Below are positions 1-9,901 of a stretch of DNA of 42,378 nucleotides, in pieces. Source of the DNA: Microcaldota archaeon (GTDB lineage Archaea > Micrarchaeota > Micrarchaeia > Burarchaeales > Fermentimicrarchaeaceae); NCBI GenBank assembly GCA_013425335.1, contig JACCLG010000024.1, positions 1 through 42,378 on the forward strand, read 5' to 3'. Every line of letters starts with the position of its first letter. The first letter of the stretch is position 1. Below the pieces are notes generated by a model that was not told the origin of the DNA, searched no databases, and saw nothing but the letters and a program-made list of their open reading frames with translations. A program made the position numbers and the translations under genes.

Positions 1-73
1 CCTTAATTCTGTATAGAATATTGCCTCAAAGGTTTATAAAACATCTCGGAACCAGCGGCTGGCGTCTCTAGAA

Positions 74-1231
74 ATGACAAATAAATTTAATACCCGCCCC
101 CCCAATCTTAGACATGCTGGAGGCGTGCGCTTGAAAATAACCATGCTGTCACCTTTCTCATCAAAAGGAGCCACAACTGGCCGATTGTACGAACTTGCAA
201 AGAACATGGACTCCGCAACTAGAATAATAATCCCCAAGAGCGACAAGTACGGCCGTTCCAAGGAGGACGAGCTTTTCCTGTTCACACTTGAGAAAAAATC
301 CTTCCTTCTTCTCCCGCTTCATGTGTATAAGACTCTGAAATACCTTCGAGGGGAGAAGCCGCAGGTTGTTTACTTTGCGAAGCCCCATCTCTTCACTTTT
401 CTGCCCGCATTGCTCTACAAAATAATGCAGCCAGACTGCAGCTTGGTTTTTGACTGTGATGAATGGGACCCCGCGACGCTCAGAGATAATGAGGAGAACT
501 TCTACAAGGTTTGGCTGACTGATTTTCTTGCCTATCTCTCAATTAGACTCTCCGATTATGTGGTGTACTCAAATACATGGATAAGAGAGGAAAAAATCCC
601 AAGGAAGTACTGGGGGAAGTGTTTCTACCTCTCAAACGGAGTTGATACAAAAGAATTCAGAGTGAGAGAGCACAAAAGAGGCAAGGAGTTCTCACTCATG
701 TTCGTTGGTCTGCTCCACAAAATAAAACACATACTCCCAATAATTGATGCCGTGGAGATTGCCGCAAAGCAAATATCTGAGCTGAAATGTTACATAGTCG
801 GGGATGGACCTAAACGGAAGGAGCTTGAGGAAATAATTGTATCAAAAGGACTGAGCAGATTTTTTGTTTTTAAGGGAACAGTAGCTCACGAGAAGCTCCC
901 AGAACTGCTCCCCACGACGGATTTGCTCATCGCCCCCTTCTCGGATATTGAGGGTGTTCGTTACCAAAGTAATATAAAAATATTCGAATACATGGCGGTG
1001 GGAATTCCCATAATAGCAACTGATGTGGGGGATATAAAAAGAATTCTGGGAGGGGGAAAAGCTGGTTATGTTGTCTCTCCAGGTAACCCTAAGGCAATAG
1101 CGGAGAAGATTATTTACATACGCCAAAATCCCGTAAAATCAAAGGCATGTGCGTCCCTGGCAAGAAAGCTTGCAGTTGATACGTATGATTGGAAGGTTCT
1201 CGCGCAGAAGTTAGAAAATTTCCTAGGCTGA
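74..1231 (+). CDS. GT4-family glycosyltransferase
   Basis: 385 aa ORF; C-terminal GT4-like block (LMFVGLLHKIKHILPIIDA... KIFEYMAVGIPIIATDVGDIKRIL). The true start may be internal, near the ttgaaaataaccatg. Confidence 0.85.
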   Translation: MTNKFNTRPPNLRHAGGVRLKITMLSPFSSKGATTGRLYELAKNMDSATRIIIPKSDKYGRSKEDELFLFTLEKKSFLLLPLHVYKTLKYLRGEKPQVVYFAKPHLFTFLPALLYKIMQPDCSLVFDCDEWDPATLRDNEENFYKVWLTDFLAYLSIRLSDYVVYSNTWIREEKIPRKYWGKCFYLSNGVDTKEFRVREHKRGKEFSLMFVGLLHKIKHILPIIDAVEIAAKQISELKCYIVGDGPKRKELEEIIVSKGLSRFFVFKGTVAHEKLPELLPTTDLLIAPFSDIEGVRYQSNIKIFEYMAVGIPIIATDVGDIKRILGGGKAGYVVSPGNPKAIAEKIIYIRQNPVKSKACASLARKLAVDTYDWKVLAQKLENFLG

Positions 1232-1235
1232 TATA

Positions 1236-2318
1236 ATGAGAGTCTGCCTCCTCAACCCATTTCCGCTCTCCTTTAGAGGAGGGACGGAATCGGTGCTATC
1301 CTCCCTCAACTCAGAACTTGGGAGAAGAGGTATTGAAACAGAGGTGATATCACTTTCAGAGAGTGAGATGGGGCGGATACCTAAATTCGCAAGAGTTTTA
1401 ATATCAGTTATTCTTCTTAGGAAGCTGCAAAGCTCGCAGAACCGTTTTGATGTGATACACGCGAATGCCTGGTCAGCATGCGTGTTGAGGTTCATAAGAA
1501 CGAAGCCCTCCCTCGCTACAGCTCATGGAACTGTAAGAGGGCTGCTAAATCTTACTGGCGATGTTGCACCGTTTGCCTCCCGTGCCTACAGCTCTTTCTT
1601 CACTGAGAGTCTTGAGAGAAGCGGTTTCAGCAGCGCTCAGAAAGTTGCTGCAGTCTCGCATTCATGCATGCGGGAGCTCATCGATTATTACAGAATACCC
1701 GAAGATAAGATAGAAGTTGTTCATAACGGTTTGGATATGAGAAAAATTCATAGAGTGAATACCCATATCAGAGAGAAGTTTGAATGCGACCACCTCCTCT
1801 TTTTCATTGGAAGGCTTGCGAAGCAGAAGGGTGTAGAATACCTCATAAAAGCACTCCCTATGTTGGAAGAATATGATATTAAGCTTGTGATAGCAGGGAC
1901 AGGTCCAGAGGAAACGCATCTCAGGCAGCTTGTCTCCGAACTGAAGCTAGAGCCTAGGGTAGCATTCGCTGGAGCGGTGGATGAAAGGAAAAAGCTTGAA
2001 CTAATGTCTGCAAGTGATGTGTTCATCTGTCCATCACTCTGGGAGTCTTTCGGCATGATATTGCTCGAAGCCATGGCATGCAAGCTACCGGTTGTTACAA
2101 CTCGAGTTGCCAGCATACCTGAAGTTGTTGGTGATTGCGGAGTCCTTGTAGAACCTAGAAATTCAAGAGAACTTTCTGATGGGGTGCGGAAGTTGCTGGA
2201 TGACAAGAAAGCTGCCAAAAAACTTGCGCAGAAAGCATACTGCAGGCTGACTAAGAATTTCACAGTTGAACGAATGGCAGATGGGTATATAAAATTATAC
2301 AAAGAATTAACCTCCTAA
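1236..2318 (+). CDS. GT4-family glycosyltransferase
   Basis: 360 aa; FFIGRLAKQKGVEYLIKA and CPSLWESFGMILLEAMACKLPVVTTRVASIPEVV are typical GT-B/GT4 motifs. Confidence 0.9.
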   Translation: MRVCLLNPFPLSFRGGTESVLSSLNSELGRRGIETEVISLSESEMGRIPKFARVLISVILLRKLQSSQNRFDVIHANAWSACVLRFIRTKPSLATAHGTVRGLLNLTGDVAPFASRAYSSFFTESLERSGFSSAQKVAAVSHSCMRELIDYYRIPEDKIEVVHNGLDMRKIHRVNTHIREKFECDHLLFFIGRLAKQKGVEYLIKALPMLEEYDIKLVIAGTGPEETHLRQLVSELKLEPRVAFAGAVDERKKLELMSASDVFICPSLWESFGMILLEAMACKLPVVTTRVASIPEVVGDCGVLVEPRNSRELSDGVRKLLDDKKAAKKLAQKAYCRLTKNFTVERMADGYIKLYKELTS

Positions 2319-2329
2319 TCAGTGGTAAG

Positions 2330-2887
2330 ATGAAAATCCTCGATTTCGGCTGCGGCAACAAGAAAGGCGCAGGATGCCCCTACGCAGGCGACATCATCGG
2401 GGTGGATATAGACAAAATCAGCCAAGCCGACGTAATCTGGGATTTGGAGAAATTTCCCTACCCATTCAAGGACAACGAGTTCGATGCCGTCTATTCCCAC
2501 CACTGCCTGGAGCATCTGGAAGATACCCTCAAGGTGATGGAGGAGCTGTGCAGGATAACCAAGCCGCACGGAAGGATCACCATACTCGTGCCTTACGGTG
2601 CAAGCTCATTCGCGCTTAACAACCCAACCCACAAGAAGTTCTTCTCGGTCGAGGCAATATACGGGATAGCGAACTTCATCCCAAAGGTAAAGGTGCTGAA
2701 GGCGGAATACCACTACATTTACACTGCGTTCCCGGAATTGCAGAGCTGGAAAGGGAAGCTGCTCAGGAAGATGTTCAAGCCGGTGGACTGGCTCATAAAC
2801 AGCCATCAGAACATATACGGCAGGATAGGGAGGCATTTTCTGGGAGATGCAGATGAAGTCGAGTGGGAATTAGAGCGTGTTAAATAA
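2330..2887 (+). CDS. class I SAM-dependent methyltransferase
   Basis: MKILDFGCGNKKGA motif I and DAVYSHHCLEHLED, 185 aa. Confidence 0.85.
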   Translation: MKILDFGCGNKKGAGCPYAGDIIGVDIDKISQADVIWDLEKFPYPFKDNEFDAVYSHHCLEHLEDTLKVMEELCRITKPHGRITILVPYGASSFALNNPTHKKFFSVEAIYGIANFIPKVKVLKAEYHYIYTAFPELQSWKGKLLRKMFKPVDWLINSHQNIYGRIGRHFLGDADEVEWELERVK

Positions 2888-2889
2888 TC

Positions 2890-4005
2890 TCATTCTAGTG
2901 CTCTCTCGTATGCTTTGCAGAGCCCATTCCCGTATCTATCCCAGGTATACCCACTGATATGCTTCCTTGCGTTCTTGCCCATCCTTTTAACCTCGCTTGG
3001 GTTATCATAGAAATAAAGAATTTTCTCCTTTATCGCTTCAACATCGCGTATTGGGATTACAAAACCATCCTTCCCATCCCTCACCAGAGAACCTGAGTTA
3101 TAGGTGGTGATTACTGGTACTCCGCATGCCATTGCTTCATAGTTCACAAGAGCACTCCCTTCCTCTACTGATGGAAAGACGAAAATTGATGCAGAGTTAT
3201 AAAGCGCAGTGAGGTCATCAGCCCATCTTATAAATTTTATGTTCGGCATTTTGTATTTTTCAACTATGCCACTCATCTCACTCTGAACCCTTCCTTTCAC
3301 CATCAACTCCGCATTTTTCAGGCTCAGCTCAGAAAACGCCTCCAGAAGATACTGCAGGCCCTTCCTTAGAATAACCTGACCGACAAAAAGAACTCTGAAA
3401 ACATCATCCTTCTTAACACTGGGTCTGAATCTTTCAGTATCTATTCCAAAAGGAATCTCAACAAGCTTCTCTTTATCAAACCCACGCTCCAGGAAGCTGT
3501 TTAGGGCGAATTCAGAAGGAACCAAGACATAATTGCATTCCGAGTACTCCTGCAGGCATCTCCTTATCAGCCGCCTGTTAAGCGGCTCCGAAGGCACGCC
3601 AAACTTTTTATACTCCTCCCCGACCAGCTCGTTGTATCTCAGAATATGCGAAGATGCCCTTTCAATAAAAGTTCTTGCCCCGAGCCCCTTTGCCCTTCTC
3701 ATGGAAAAGAGTGCGTGGTTGTTCCATCCATGGAATATGTCGCATTCCGAAACCTGGAATGAGGCAAGTCTGTCATATAGATTGTCGATGATGTACGGAA
3801 AGCGGGAGCTTGCCCTGCTGAAAAATTTGCCAAATGGAAATACTGCTGAAACCCTGCTCGCTTCTATATCATTGCTCTCATTTGACCAGCAAATAACCTT
3901 CTTTAGCTTTCCCCTCTTCTGAATCTCAAACGCAGTTCTATTGGAAAGAGAACCCAGCGCGCCGGCTCCACCCAATCTAACTCCTACAGAGTATACAACC
4001 TTCAT
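2890..4005 (-). CDS. GT4-family glycosyltransferase
   Basis: RVLFVGQVILRKGLQYLLEAF and FVFPSVEEGSALVNYEAMACGVPVITT; start placed at MKVVYSVGVRLGG, overlapping the end of the upstream SDR gene. Confidence 0.87.
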   Translation of the reverse strand: MKVVYSVGVRLGGAGALGSLSNRTAFEIQKRGKLKKVICWSNESNDIEASRVSAVFPFGKFFSRASSRFPYIIDNLYDRLASFQVSECDIFHGWNNHALFSMRRAKGLGARTFIERASSHILRYNELVGEEYKKFGVPSEPLNRRLIRRCLQEYSECNYVLVPSEFALNSFLERGFDKEKLVEIPFGIDTERFRPSVKKDDVFRVLFVGQVILRKGLQYLLEAFSELSLKNAELMVKGRVQSEMSGIVEKYKMPNIKFIRWADDLTALYNSASIFVFPSVEEGSALVNYEAMACGVPVITTYNSGSLVRDGKDGFVIPIRDVEAIKEKILYFYDNPSEVKRMGKNARKHISGYTWDRYGNGLCKAYERALE

Positions 4006-4982
4006 ATTTTCCCGCTCTTTTTCCTCCAATATTCCATCACATCCTTCAGAGTCTTTTCTATTGTATACTCAGGTTTCCAGCCAGTAGCATCATTGAATTT
4101 CTTGGCATCACCCTGCAAAAGCGGGACATCTGAAGGTCTCATCCTCCTCTTGTCATGCACTACCTTAATCGTCTTGCTCCTGGAGGATAGTTTAATCAGC
4201 CCTCCAAGTATGGATTCCATGCTATGCGTGACTCCCGATGCTATATTGTACACCTCTCCAGCTTGGCACTTGTTCACCAGAAGCCAGTAGGCTCTGCATA
4301 CATCCCTAACATCTATATAATCCCTGAAAGCACTCAAATTGCCGACTTCAATCTGCTCTCTTTTGTCGCTTTCTATCTCGGCAATCTGTTTCGCAAACGT
4401 CGCAAAGCTCATGCTATCATCGCTGTTAACTCCAATGATATTGAAGCATCTTGATAGGTATACGTTCATTCCATAAGAGCGGAAGTACTGCCAACCAACC
4501 ATCTCCTGCGCTACCTTGGAAGCTGCATATGGGGATAGTGGCCTGAGCGGGTTTGTCTCCTTAACAGGCAGCTCCTCTGGGTATATCAACCCGTACTCCT
4601 CTGAACTGCCCGATATATGGACCTTCGCATTTGAGCCGATTGCCCTCACCGCATTCAGGACATTTATCGTCCCCTCCACATTCACCTTAAAATATTCCTT
4701 GGGGGAATCGAATGAGTAAGGAACTCTGGTGAGAGCACCAAGATGGAAGATTATGCCTGGTTTCACATTGTGAATCAGGTAGAATACCTCCGAGAAGTTT
4801 GTCAGGTCGCAGCCAAGCACATTTACCTCGCGCTTGACTCTCTTCTGCAATTCGTATATCAGCTCCTGGTTGCCTGTTTTGCTAAAAACCGTTCCGTAAA
4901 CTTCGCCGAGTTCGTTCTTGATTATGTACTCAGCAAGGTTGTTGCCAACGAACCCCCCCATCCCGGTTATCAAGACCCTCAT
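4002..4982 (-). CDS. NAD(P)-dependent sugar dehydratase/epimerase (GDP-mannose 4,6-dehydratase-like SDR)
   Basis: MRVLITGMGGFVGNNLAEY Rossmann motif, SGSSEEYG, YAASK catalytic motif. Confidence 0.85.
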   Translation of the reverse strand: MRVLITGMGGFVGNNLAEYIIKNELGEVYGTVFSKTGNQELIYELQKRVKREVNVLGCDLTNFSEVFYLIHNVKPGIIFHLGALTRVPYSFDSPKEYFKVNVEGTINVLNAVRAIGSNAKVHISGSSEEYGLIYPEELPVKETNPLRPLSPYAASKVAQEMVGWQYFRSYGMNVYLSRCFNIIGVNSDDSMSFATFAKQIAEIESDKREQIEVGNLSAFRDYIDVRDVCRAYWLLVNKCQAGEVYNIASGVTHSMESILGGLIKLSSRSKTIKVVHDKRRMRPSDVPLLQGDAKKFNDATGWKPEYTIEKTLKDVMEYWRKKSGKI

Positions 4983-5097
4983 ATTTTTTCACCTTTTGAA
5001 TGGCTTCAATTTAGATAGCGTCTGAACATAAACCAATCACTATTTATACCGCACAATATTAAAATACTCTGCAATTGAGTACGGCTGAGGCGGTTGG

Positions 5098-6111
5098 ATG
5101 AAGGTTGCTTTCTTAACATACCAGTATCCTCCAAAGTCTTTCTGGGGGGGTTCGTTCTACGCTTTCAGGCTTACGCATGCACTTGAGGATCTGGGGGTCG
5201 ATTTACTCCGAATTGGTCCATCCCATATGCGGGATGACGGGGTAAAACTTGCAGCAACAAATTTTTTACATTTTGCCTGGAGGGCTAGAAAATACACTGG
5301 AAACGCAGATTTAGTGCATGGCAATATACTGGCGGACGTGTTTGTAACTCGCAAGCCCTGCATTACAACGATGCACCACCCCCAGAAATACGACTACCAG
5401 AATAACTCCCTGCGAAAAAAAGTGTACGAAAACCTGGAGAAGCGCTGTTTCAGGAAAGCTCGTAAAGTGATAACCGATAGCAGCATTTCTCTTAAAGAAT
5501 TCCGGGAAATCTACGGAGACGGTAAAATCCACTCGGTCCCCCTCGGTGTTGACCAGGTAAAAAAGACGGAGTTTGGGGACCCGCGCAAAGTTCTGTGCGC
5601 AACCGGTCTGAGTGCGAGAAAAGGGGTGGAGTTCGTTTTGCATGCAGCAAAAGAGCTGGGAGATGCGGAGTTCTACATAACTGGAAACGGGAGGGAGAAA
5701 CGGCGCCTTGAGTCTCTTGCAGCGGCAATGAGGCTGCGCAATATACATCTTCTAGGGATTGTAAAACAGGAGAAGCTTGAACTTCTCTACTCTGAATGCG
5801 GCGTATGCATCATTCCGTCAATCTATGAAGGATTCGGACTGCCAATCCTTGAAGGTATGGCTCACAAAAAGGTCGTCATAGCCACAAGTACAGGAATTGC
5901 GCCCGAGGTAATTGAAAATGGAAGCAACGGCTTTATAATTGAGGACAGGAACCCCAGGCTTGTATCCTCGCTGATTCTGAAGCTCATAGACGATGAGAAG
6001 CTCTTCAGACGGATTGCCCAGAGAGCCCTTTCCACAAGCAAAAAATTCAGCTGGAAGAAAACAGCCAGGGAAACAATACGCATATACAAGACGGTTCTGG
6101 AGCATGAATGA
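5098..6111 (+). CDS. GT4-family glycosyltransferase
   Basis: VLCATGLSARKGVEFVLHAAKEL and IPSIYEGFGLPILEGMAHKKVVIATSTGIAPEVI. Confidence 0.9.
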   Translation: MKVAFLTYQYPPKSFWGGSFYAFRLTHALEDLGVDLLRIGPSHMRDDGVKLAATNFLHFAWRARKYTGNADLVHGNILADVFVTRKPCITTMHHPQKYDYQNNSLRKKVYENLEKRCFRKARKVITDSSISLKEFREIYGDGKIHSVPLGVDQVKKTEFGDPRKVLCATGLSARKGVEFVLHAAKELGDAEFYITGNGREKRRLESLAAAMRLRNIHLLGIVKQEKLELLYSECGVCIIPSIYEGFGLPILEGMAHKKVVIATSTGIAPEVIENGSNGFIIEDRNPRLVSSLILKLIDDEKLFRRIAQRALSTSKKFSWKKTARETIRIYKTVLEHE

Positions 6112-6112
6112 G

Positions 6113-6289
6113 CTACTTCACTGCCTTTGCCATCAATTCCTGTGACAGGAATCTACCAAGGAACCTCTCTATGCCCACCCTAACTTTTGGGAAGAGGTCA
6201 AGTATAAAAAATATCTGGTTCTGGTAATACCCGCTGCTGCTCTTAGTCTTGTACTCGTCATAACCTTCGTAATATTTTGTCCGGGGCAT
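6113..6289 (-). pseudogene. 58-aa ORF, possibly the C-terminal remnant of a larger protein
   Basis: Hand translation of minus strand: MPRTKYYEGYDEYKTKSSSGYYQNQIFFILDLFPKVRVGIERFLGRFLSQELMAKAVK*. Below the ORF-track length cut-off; looks like a C-terminal tail without its catalytic domain. Confidence 0.3.
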
Positions 6290-6296
6290 AACACAC

Positions 6297-7178
6297 CTAC
6301 AACAGCGAATAAATACCAGAGTAAATAACTCCGATTGTCTTAATAATGGCTACCCGTACATGCCAGGAGCCGCATTTTCTTTTGTATTCAAATGAAGTCT
6401 TAAGAAACAATAGTGGTGATAAAACTATCTTAAGCAGCAAAACTACTTTGTTCTCCCGTCCGTATTTTGCCCTGAAATACGCTCCCCCCAATCCTCTAGT
6501 CCTTGCCTGCGCAAGAAAACCTTTGAGGTCGTATTCACGGTTGTGTACCACCTCAACTGGAGTATAAAGCAGTTTATTCCCTTTCCCGACGATCCTTATC
6601 TTCAGGTCTACATCTTCCCCCGCCGCCCATGGAAAATTCTCATCGAATCCACCAACCTCCTCCAAAACAGATTTTCTGTAGGACATGTTTGCAGTCCCAC
6701 CCACCACCCCTTCCTCCCCACTTATTTTTTCCTCCATGTCCACCCCATAAGTGCAAACAGCTTCAACCCACTCAAGCTGCGCGAATAGGCTGCGTTTTAG
6801 CTCATCATCTCTCGGTTTTAGGTACCCCCCGACTCCAGCTACTTCAGGAAACCTCCCATACGCGTCAGCGAGTCTGGCAAGCCAGTCTGGCGGGACTAGG
6901 CAGTCATCATCCGTGAATGCTACAATCTCATTCTTTGATTTCCTTATGCCTAGATTTCTGGCCACCGCTGGTCCGCCTTGTCTCTCTTTGAAATATCTCA
7001 ACATGTTAGATTTTTTAGCAAGAGCAGCTACTCTCTTCCCCGTATCATCGGTCGAACCATCATCAACGACAATCACTTCATAGTTTTTGAATTTCTGTTT
7101 CAACAGAGACTCCAAGGTAGCCATAAGCCTTTCAGCCCTGTTGTGGGTCGGCACAACAACACTTATGCCTTGTTTCAT
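6297..7178 (-). CDS. GT2-family glycosyltransferase
   Basis: MKQGISVVVPTHNRAERL, EVIVVDDGSTDDT, AFTDDDC: GT-A/GT2 motifs. Confidence 0.9.
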   Translation of the reverse strand: MKQGISVVVPTHNRAERLMATLESLLKQKFKNYEVIVVDDGSTDDTGKRVAALAKKSNMLRYFKERQGGPAVARNLGIRKSKNEIVAFTDDDCLVPPDWLARLADAYGRFPEVAGVGGYLKPRDDELKRSLFAQLEWVEAVCTYGVDMEEKISGEEGVVGGTANMSYRKSVLEEVGGFDENFPWAAGEDVDLKIRIVGKGNKLLYTPVEVVHNREYDLKGFLAQARTRGLGGAYFRAKYGRENKVVLLLKIVLSPLLFLKTSFEYKRKCGSWHVRVAIIKTIGVIYSGIYSLL

Positions 7179-7265
7179 ATGAATACCCCGCGAAATCAAT
7201 CTTAGAATATACCTATTATTTGAGCATAACAACTCTGCCCCCCCGTAGCTATGCTCAACTCTACC

Positions 7266-8000
7266 TCAACACCTCCTCGCAGTAATGATTAAAGTCATAT
7301 CTTCTGGGTTATCATGAGAATTATCAAGCAATGTTATCGGATATAGAAATGCGAATAATAATGCCCTGAGCAGCATGTTATACCTGATTCTGCCGTGTTT
7401 CCTGACCCTCTGCTCCAGCAGGATGGCTTGCTGGGTTACTCCCCCTACGCACGACGAGCTCTGCAACACTTTGAATCCAGCCTCCTTGACCTTTTCCTCC
7501 AGTTCTTTTTTTGTATATCCCCGCCTTACATGCCTGCCGTCTTCTGTTTCTGAAACCGTATCTGCTGGTTCTTTTGCGATCTGGGAGTTTATATTTATCG
7601 TGCTGACGACCAGCAACCCATCTTTCCTGATTGCTGCGTGCATGTTTCGAAGCAGTTTGCGGTCATCAATAATATGCTCGATTACCTCCATGCACACCGC
7701 ACAGTCGAATTTCTCCTTTAGCATGCCTAAGTTGCTTATGTCCATCTGCCTGAAATTCAATTCTTTCTTCCCAAGATGCGCCTTCCTTGCGCTTCCTATC
7801 GCTTCTGCCCTCCTGTCTATTCCCAGAACATTATTGCCTTGCCTATAAAGCAGGTACGGGATATAGCCGTTATCCCCGCATCCCACGTCAAGCACCGATT
7901 TGTGTTCTATCCCCTTTAGGTAAACTGTTCGCTTTCTGATGGTCAAGTCGAACCCCATGAATCTTAAATCATCCAGTATGAATTTTTTCAGGGTTTTCAT
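7266..8000 (-). CDS. class I SAM-dependent methyltransferase
   Basis: HKSVLDVGCGDNGYIPYLL motif I; FDCAVCMEVIEHIIDDRKLL. Confidence 0.85.
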   Translation of the reverse strand: MKTLKKFILDDLRFMGFDLTIRKRTVYLKGIEHKSVLDVGCGDNGYIPYLLYRQGNNVLGIDRRAEAIGSARKAHLGKKELNFRQMDISNLGMLKEKFDCAVCMEVIEHIIDDRKLLRNMHAAIRKDGLLVVSTININSQIAKEPADTVSETEDGRHVRRGYTKKELEEKVKEAGFKVLQSSSCVGGVTQQAILLEQRVRKHGRIRYNMLLRALLFAFLYPITLLDNSHDNPEDMTLIITARRC

Positions 8001-8139
8001 TTTAAGGCCCCCAGTTTCCAGTGCAGTTCATCTGGGCCAATCCAATGGCGGAAAATCTTTTCGTAGAGATACTGCACGTTTGGATTCAAGTTGATAAGCA
8101 TCCTTTCCTGCTCTCACAGCTGAGGTCAAGTATCCTCAT
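7997..8139 (-). pseudogene. internally deleted and frameshifted class I methyltransferase remnant
   Basis: Minus strand starts MRILDLSCESRKG (motif-I-like, then out of frame) and resumes in another frame as LINLNPNVQYLYEKIFRHWIGPDELHWKLGALK*. The two halves resemble the N terminus (MKILDFGCGNKKG) and C terminus (LINSHQNIYGRIGRHFLGDADEVEWELERVK) of the 2330-2887 protein. Confidence 0.55.
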
Positions 8140-8198
8140 GGTTTAGCCTTCTTTTCATATTTCGATATCAGCCGCAATACCGCTCTAAAAAATAACTT

Positions 8199-8924
8199 TT
8201 ATTTCGGTGGAGGAAGTATCCCTTCAATCATCCTGTTTGCCTTCCTGTACGCCTCAATTGTTCCTATATCCAGCCAGTACCTGAGGTTGTAAGCCAAGCC
8301 CGCCAGCTCACCTTCCTGAACAAGCTTGGGGAAGAGTGAACTCTCCATCTTGACTTTGCTGTAAGGTATTCTGCTTATCACTTCAGGCTCTATCACATAA
8401 TAACCGGCATTTGCAAGGTTTGATGGCGCTTTGCCCCTTTGAGGCTTTTCAATGAACTCACTTACAATGCCTCTTTCCAATTTTGCAACTCCGAACCTAC
8501 TCACTTCATCCCAAGGAACCTTGAAAAGCGCGACGGTTGCACTCTTTCCCATTTTCCTGTGGAATTTCACAAGCCTATCAATGTTAATTCTCGTCACATT
8601 ATCCCCGTATGCCACAACAACTGGCTCCCTTATTCCTTTCTCAACAGATATCACCTTGATGTCGCCTGCAGTTTCCCAGCAGAGCGTGCTGACAGTTTCT
8701 ATGACAACATCATCCCTCGGAGTGTGGGCCAGGTAGCTGCTTATCATGTTCTGCATGTGCGACACTCCCACATATATTGTGTCTATCTCCTTGCAGGTCA
8801 GCAAATTATCTATAACAAAATCAATAACAGGCTTGCCACCTACTGGAAGAAGCGGTTTTGGTATGCCGTATGTCAGCGGTCTAAGTCTAATTCCCTTCCC
8901 TGCAGCAAGTATAATTGCTTTCAA
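8199..8924 (-). CDS. sugar-phosphate nucleotidyltransferase
   Basis: MKAIILAAGKGIRLRPLTYGIPKPLLPVGGKPVIDFVI signature. Confidence 0.9.
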   Translation of the reverse strand: MKAIILAAGKGIRLRPLTYGIPKPLLPVGGKPVIDFVIDNLLTCKEIDTIYVGVSHMQNMISSYLAHTPRDDVVIETVSTLCWETAGDIKVISVEKGIREPVVVAYGDNVTRINIDRLVKFHRKMGKSATVALFKVPWDEVSRFGVAKLERGIVSEFIEKPQRGKAPSNLANAGYYVIEPEVISRIPYSKVKMESSLFPKLVQEGELAGLAYNLRYWLDIGTIEAYRKANRMIEGILPPPK

Positions 8925-9901
8925 TCTACCACCTTCCTATACCAGGCAACAGTCCGCTCAAGCCCTTCCTCCAAATTCACCTTGGGCTCCCAGCCGAGCA
9001 GCTTTTTCGCCTTGCTTATTGCGGGCACCCTTCTCCGTATATCCTCATAGCTTTTCCCATAAAAGCTCTCGTAGGGGATGAACTGCGGCTTCATGCCTTT
9101 TCCGCACGCGCGGATTATCATCTCCGCAAGACTGAGTATTGTTGTTTCAGCATCCGTCCCTATATTTATTACCTCGCCAACAGCCTTCTTCTCCTCCATG
9201 GCACGCAGCGTGCCTCCAACTGTATCGCTTATGTAGGTAAAGCACCTTGTCTGCTTCCCATCGCCGTGCACCTGCGGCGGCTTGTTCCTCAAAATTCTGT
9301 TTATGAATATTGGTATCACTCCGCTATACTCGCTTCCATCGGCTCTCGGGCCGTAAGAGTTGAAGTAGCGCAGTATGACAACAGGAAGTGCATATCTTTT
9401 GTAATAGCCGAAGCACAGGTGTTCATCAAATGCCTTGCTCGTGCTGTAGCACCATCTGTCTATTGCTGTGGGGCCGAGCAGCCTGTCCCCGTCCTCGCTC
9501 AGCGGCAGCTCCCCGCTCTTTCCGTACACTTCGCTTGTTGATGCGAAAACCACTTTTGCATCTATCCTCCTAGCAACCTCCAGCACGTTCTCCATTCCGC
9601 TTGAGTTCACCAGCAGGACTTTCAGCGGGTTTTCAACATAATGCTTAACCCCAACAACAGCGGCTTCATGCACTATCATATCGCATTTTCCGGCGGCTTT
9701 CTTCACAGTTTCAAAATCCGCAGCATTCCCCTTTATGAATTTGAACCCCTTTTTCTTCATGTTGTGCTTTATGTTGGCAATCTTCCCAGTGCTCAGGTTA
9801 TCCAGAACAGTCACCCTGTTACCCTCAACGAGAGAATCAACTAGGTGTGAGCCGATGTAGCCTGCTCCGCCAGTTACAAGTATGTCCCTGCCTTTTATCA
9901 T
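8921..9901 (-). CDS. NAD-dependent nucleotide-sugar epimerase/dehydratase (UDP-glucose 4-epimerase-like)
   Basis: MIKGRDILVTGGAGYIGSHLVDSL, FASTSEVYG, YSTSK; start inferred from an ATGA overlap with the upstream dehydrogenase. Confidence 0.87.
   Translation of the reverse strand: MIKGRDILVTGGAGYIGSHLVDSLVEGNRVTVLDNLSTGKIANIKHNMKKKGFKFIKGNAADFETVKKAAGKCDMIVHEAAVVGVKHYVENPLKVLLVNSSGMENVLEVARRIDAKVVFASTSEVYGKSGELPLSEDGDRLLGPTAIDRWCYSTSKAFDEHLCFGYYKRYALPVVILRYFNSYGPRADGSEYSGVIPIFINRILRNKPPQVHGDGKQTRCFTYISDTVGGTLRAMEEKKAVGEVINIGTDAETTILSLAEMIIRACGKGMKPQFIPYESFYGKSYEDIRRRVPAISKAKKLLGWEPKVNLEEGLERTVAWYRKVVD

Noticed and set aside
1748-2302. 184-aa minus-strand ORF opposite a GT4 gene
   Set aside because: Antisense shadow of a strongly supported CDS; Ser/Thr-rich low-complexity translation with no recognisable domain.
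2330-2619. 81-aa + strand ORF at 2374-2619 inside the methyltransferase gene
   Set aside because: Out-of-frame overlap with a motif-supported methyltransferase; Arg-rich, no independent support.
8439-9541. Overlapping + strand ORFs (203 and 208 aa) opposite the nucleotidyltransferase/epimerase genes
   Set aside because: Shadow ORFs of well-supported minus-strand genes.
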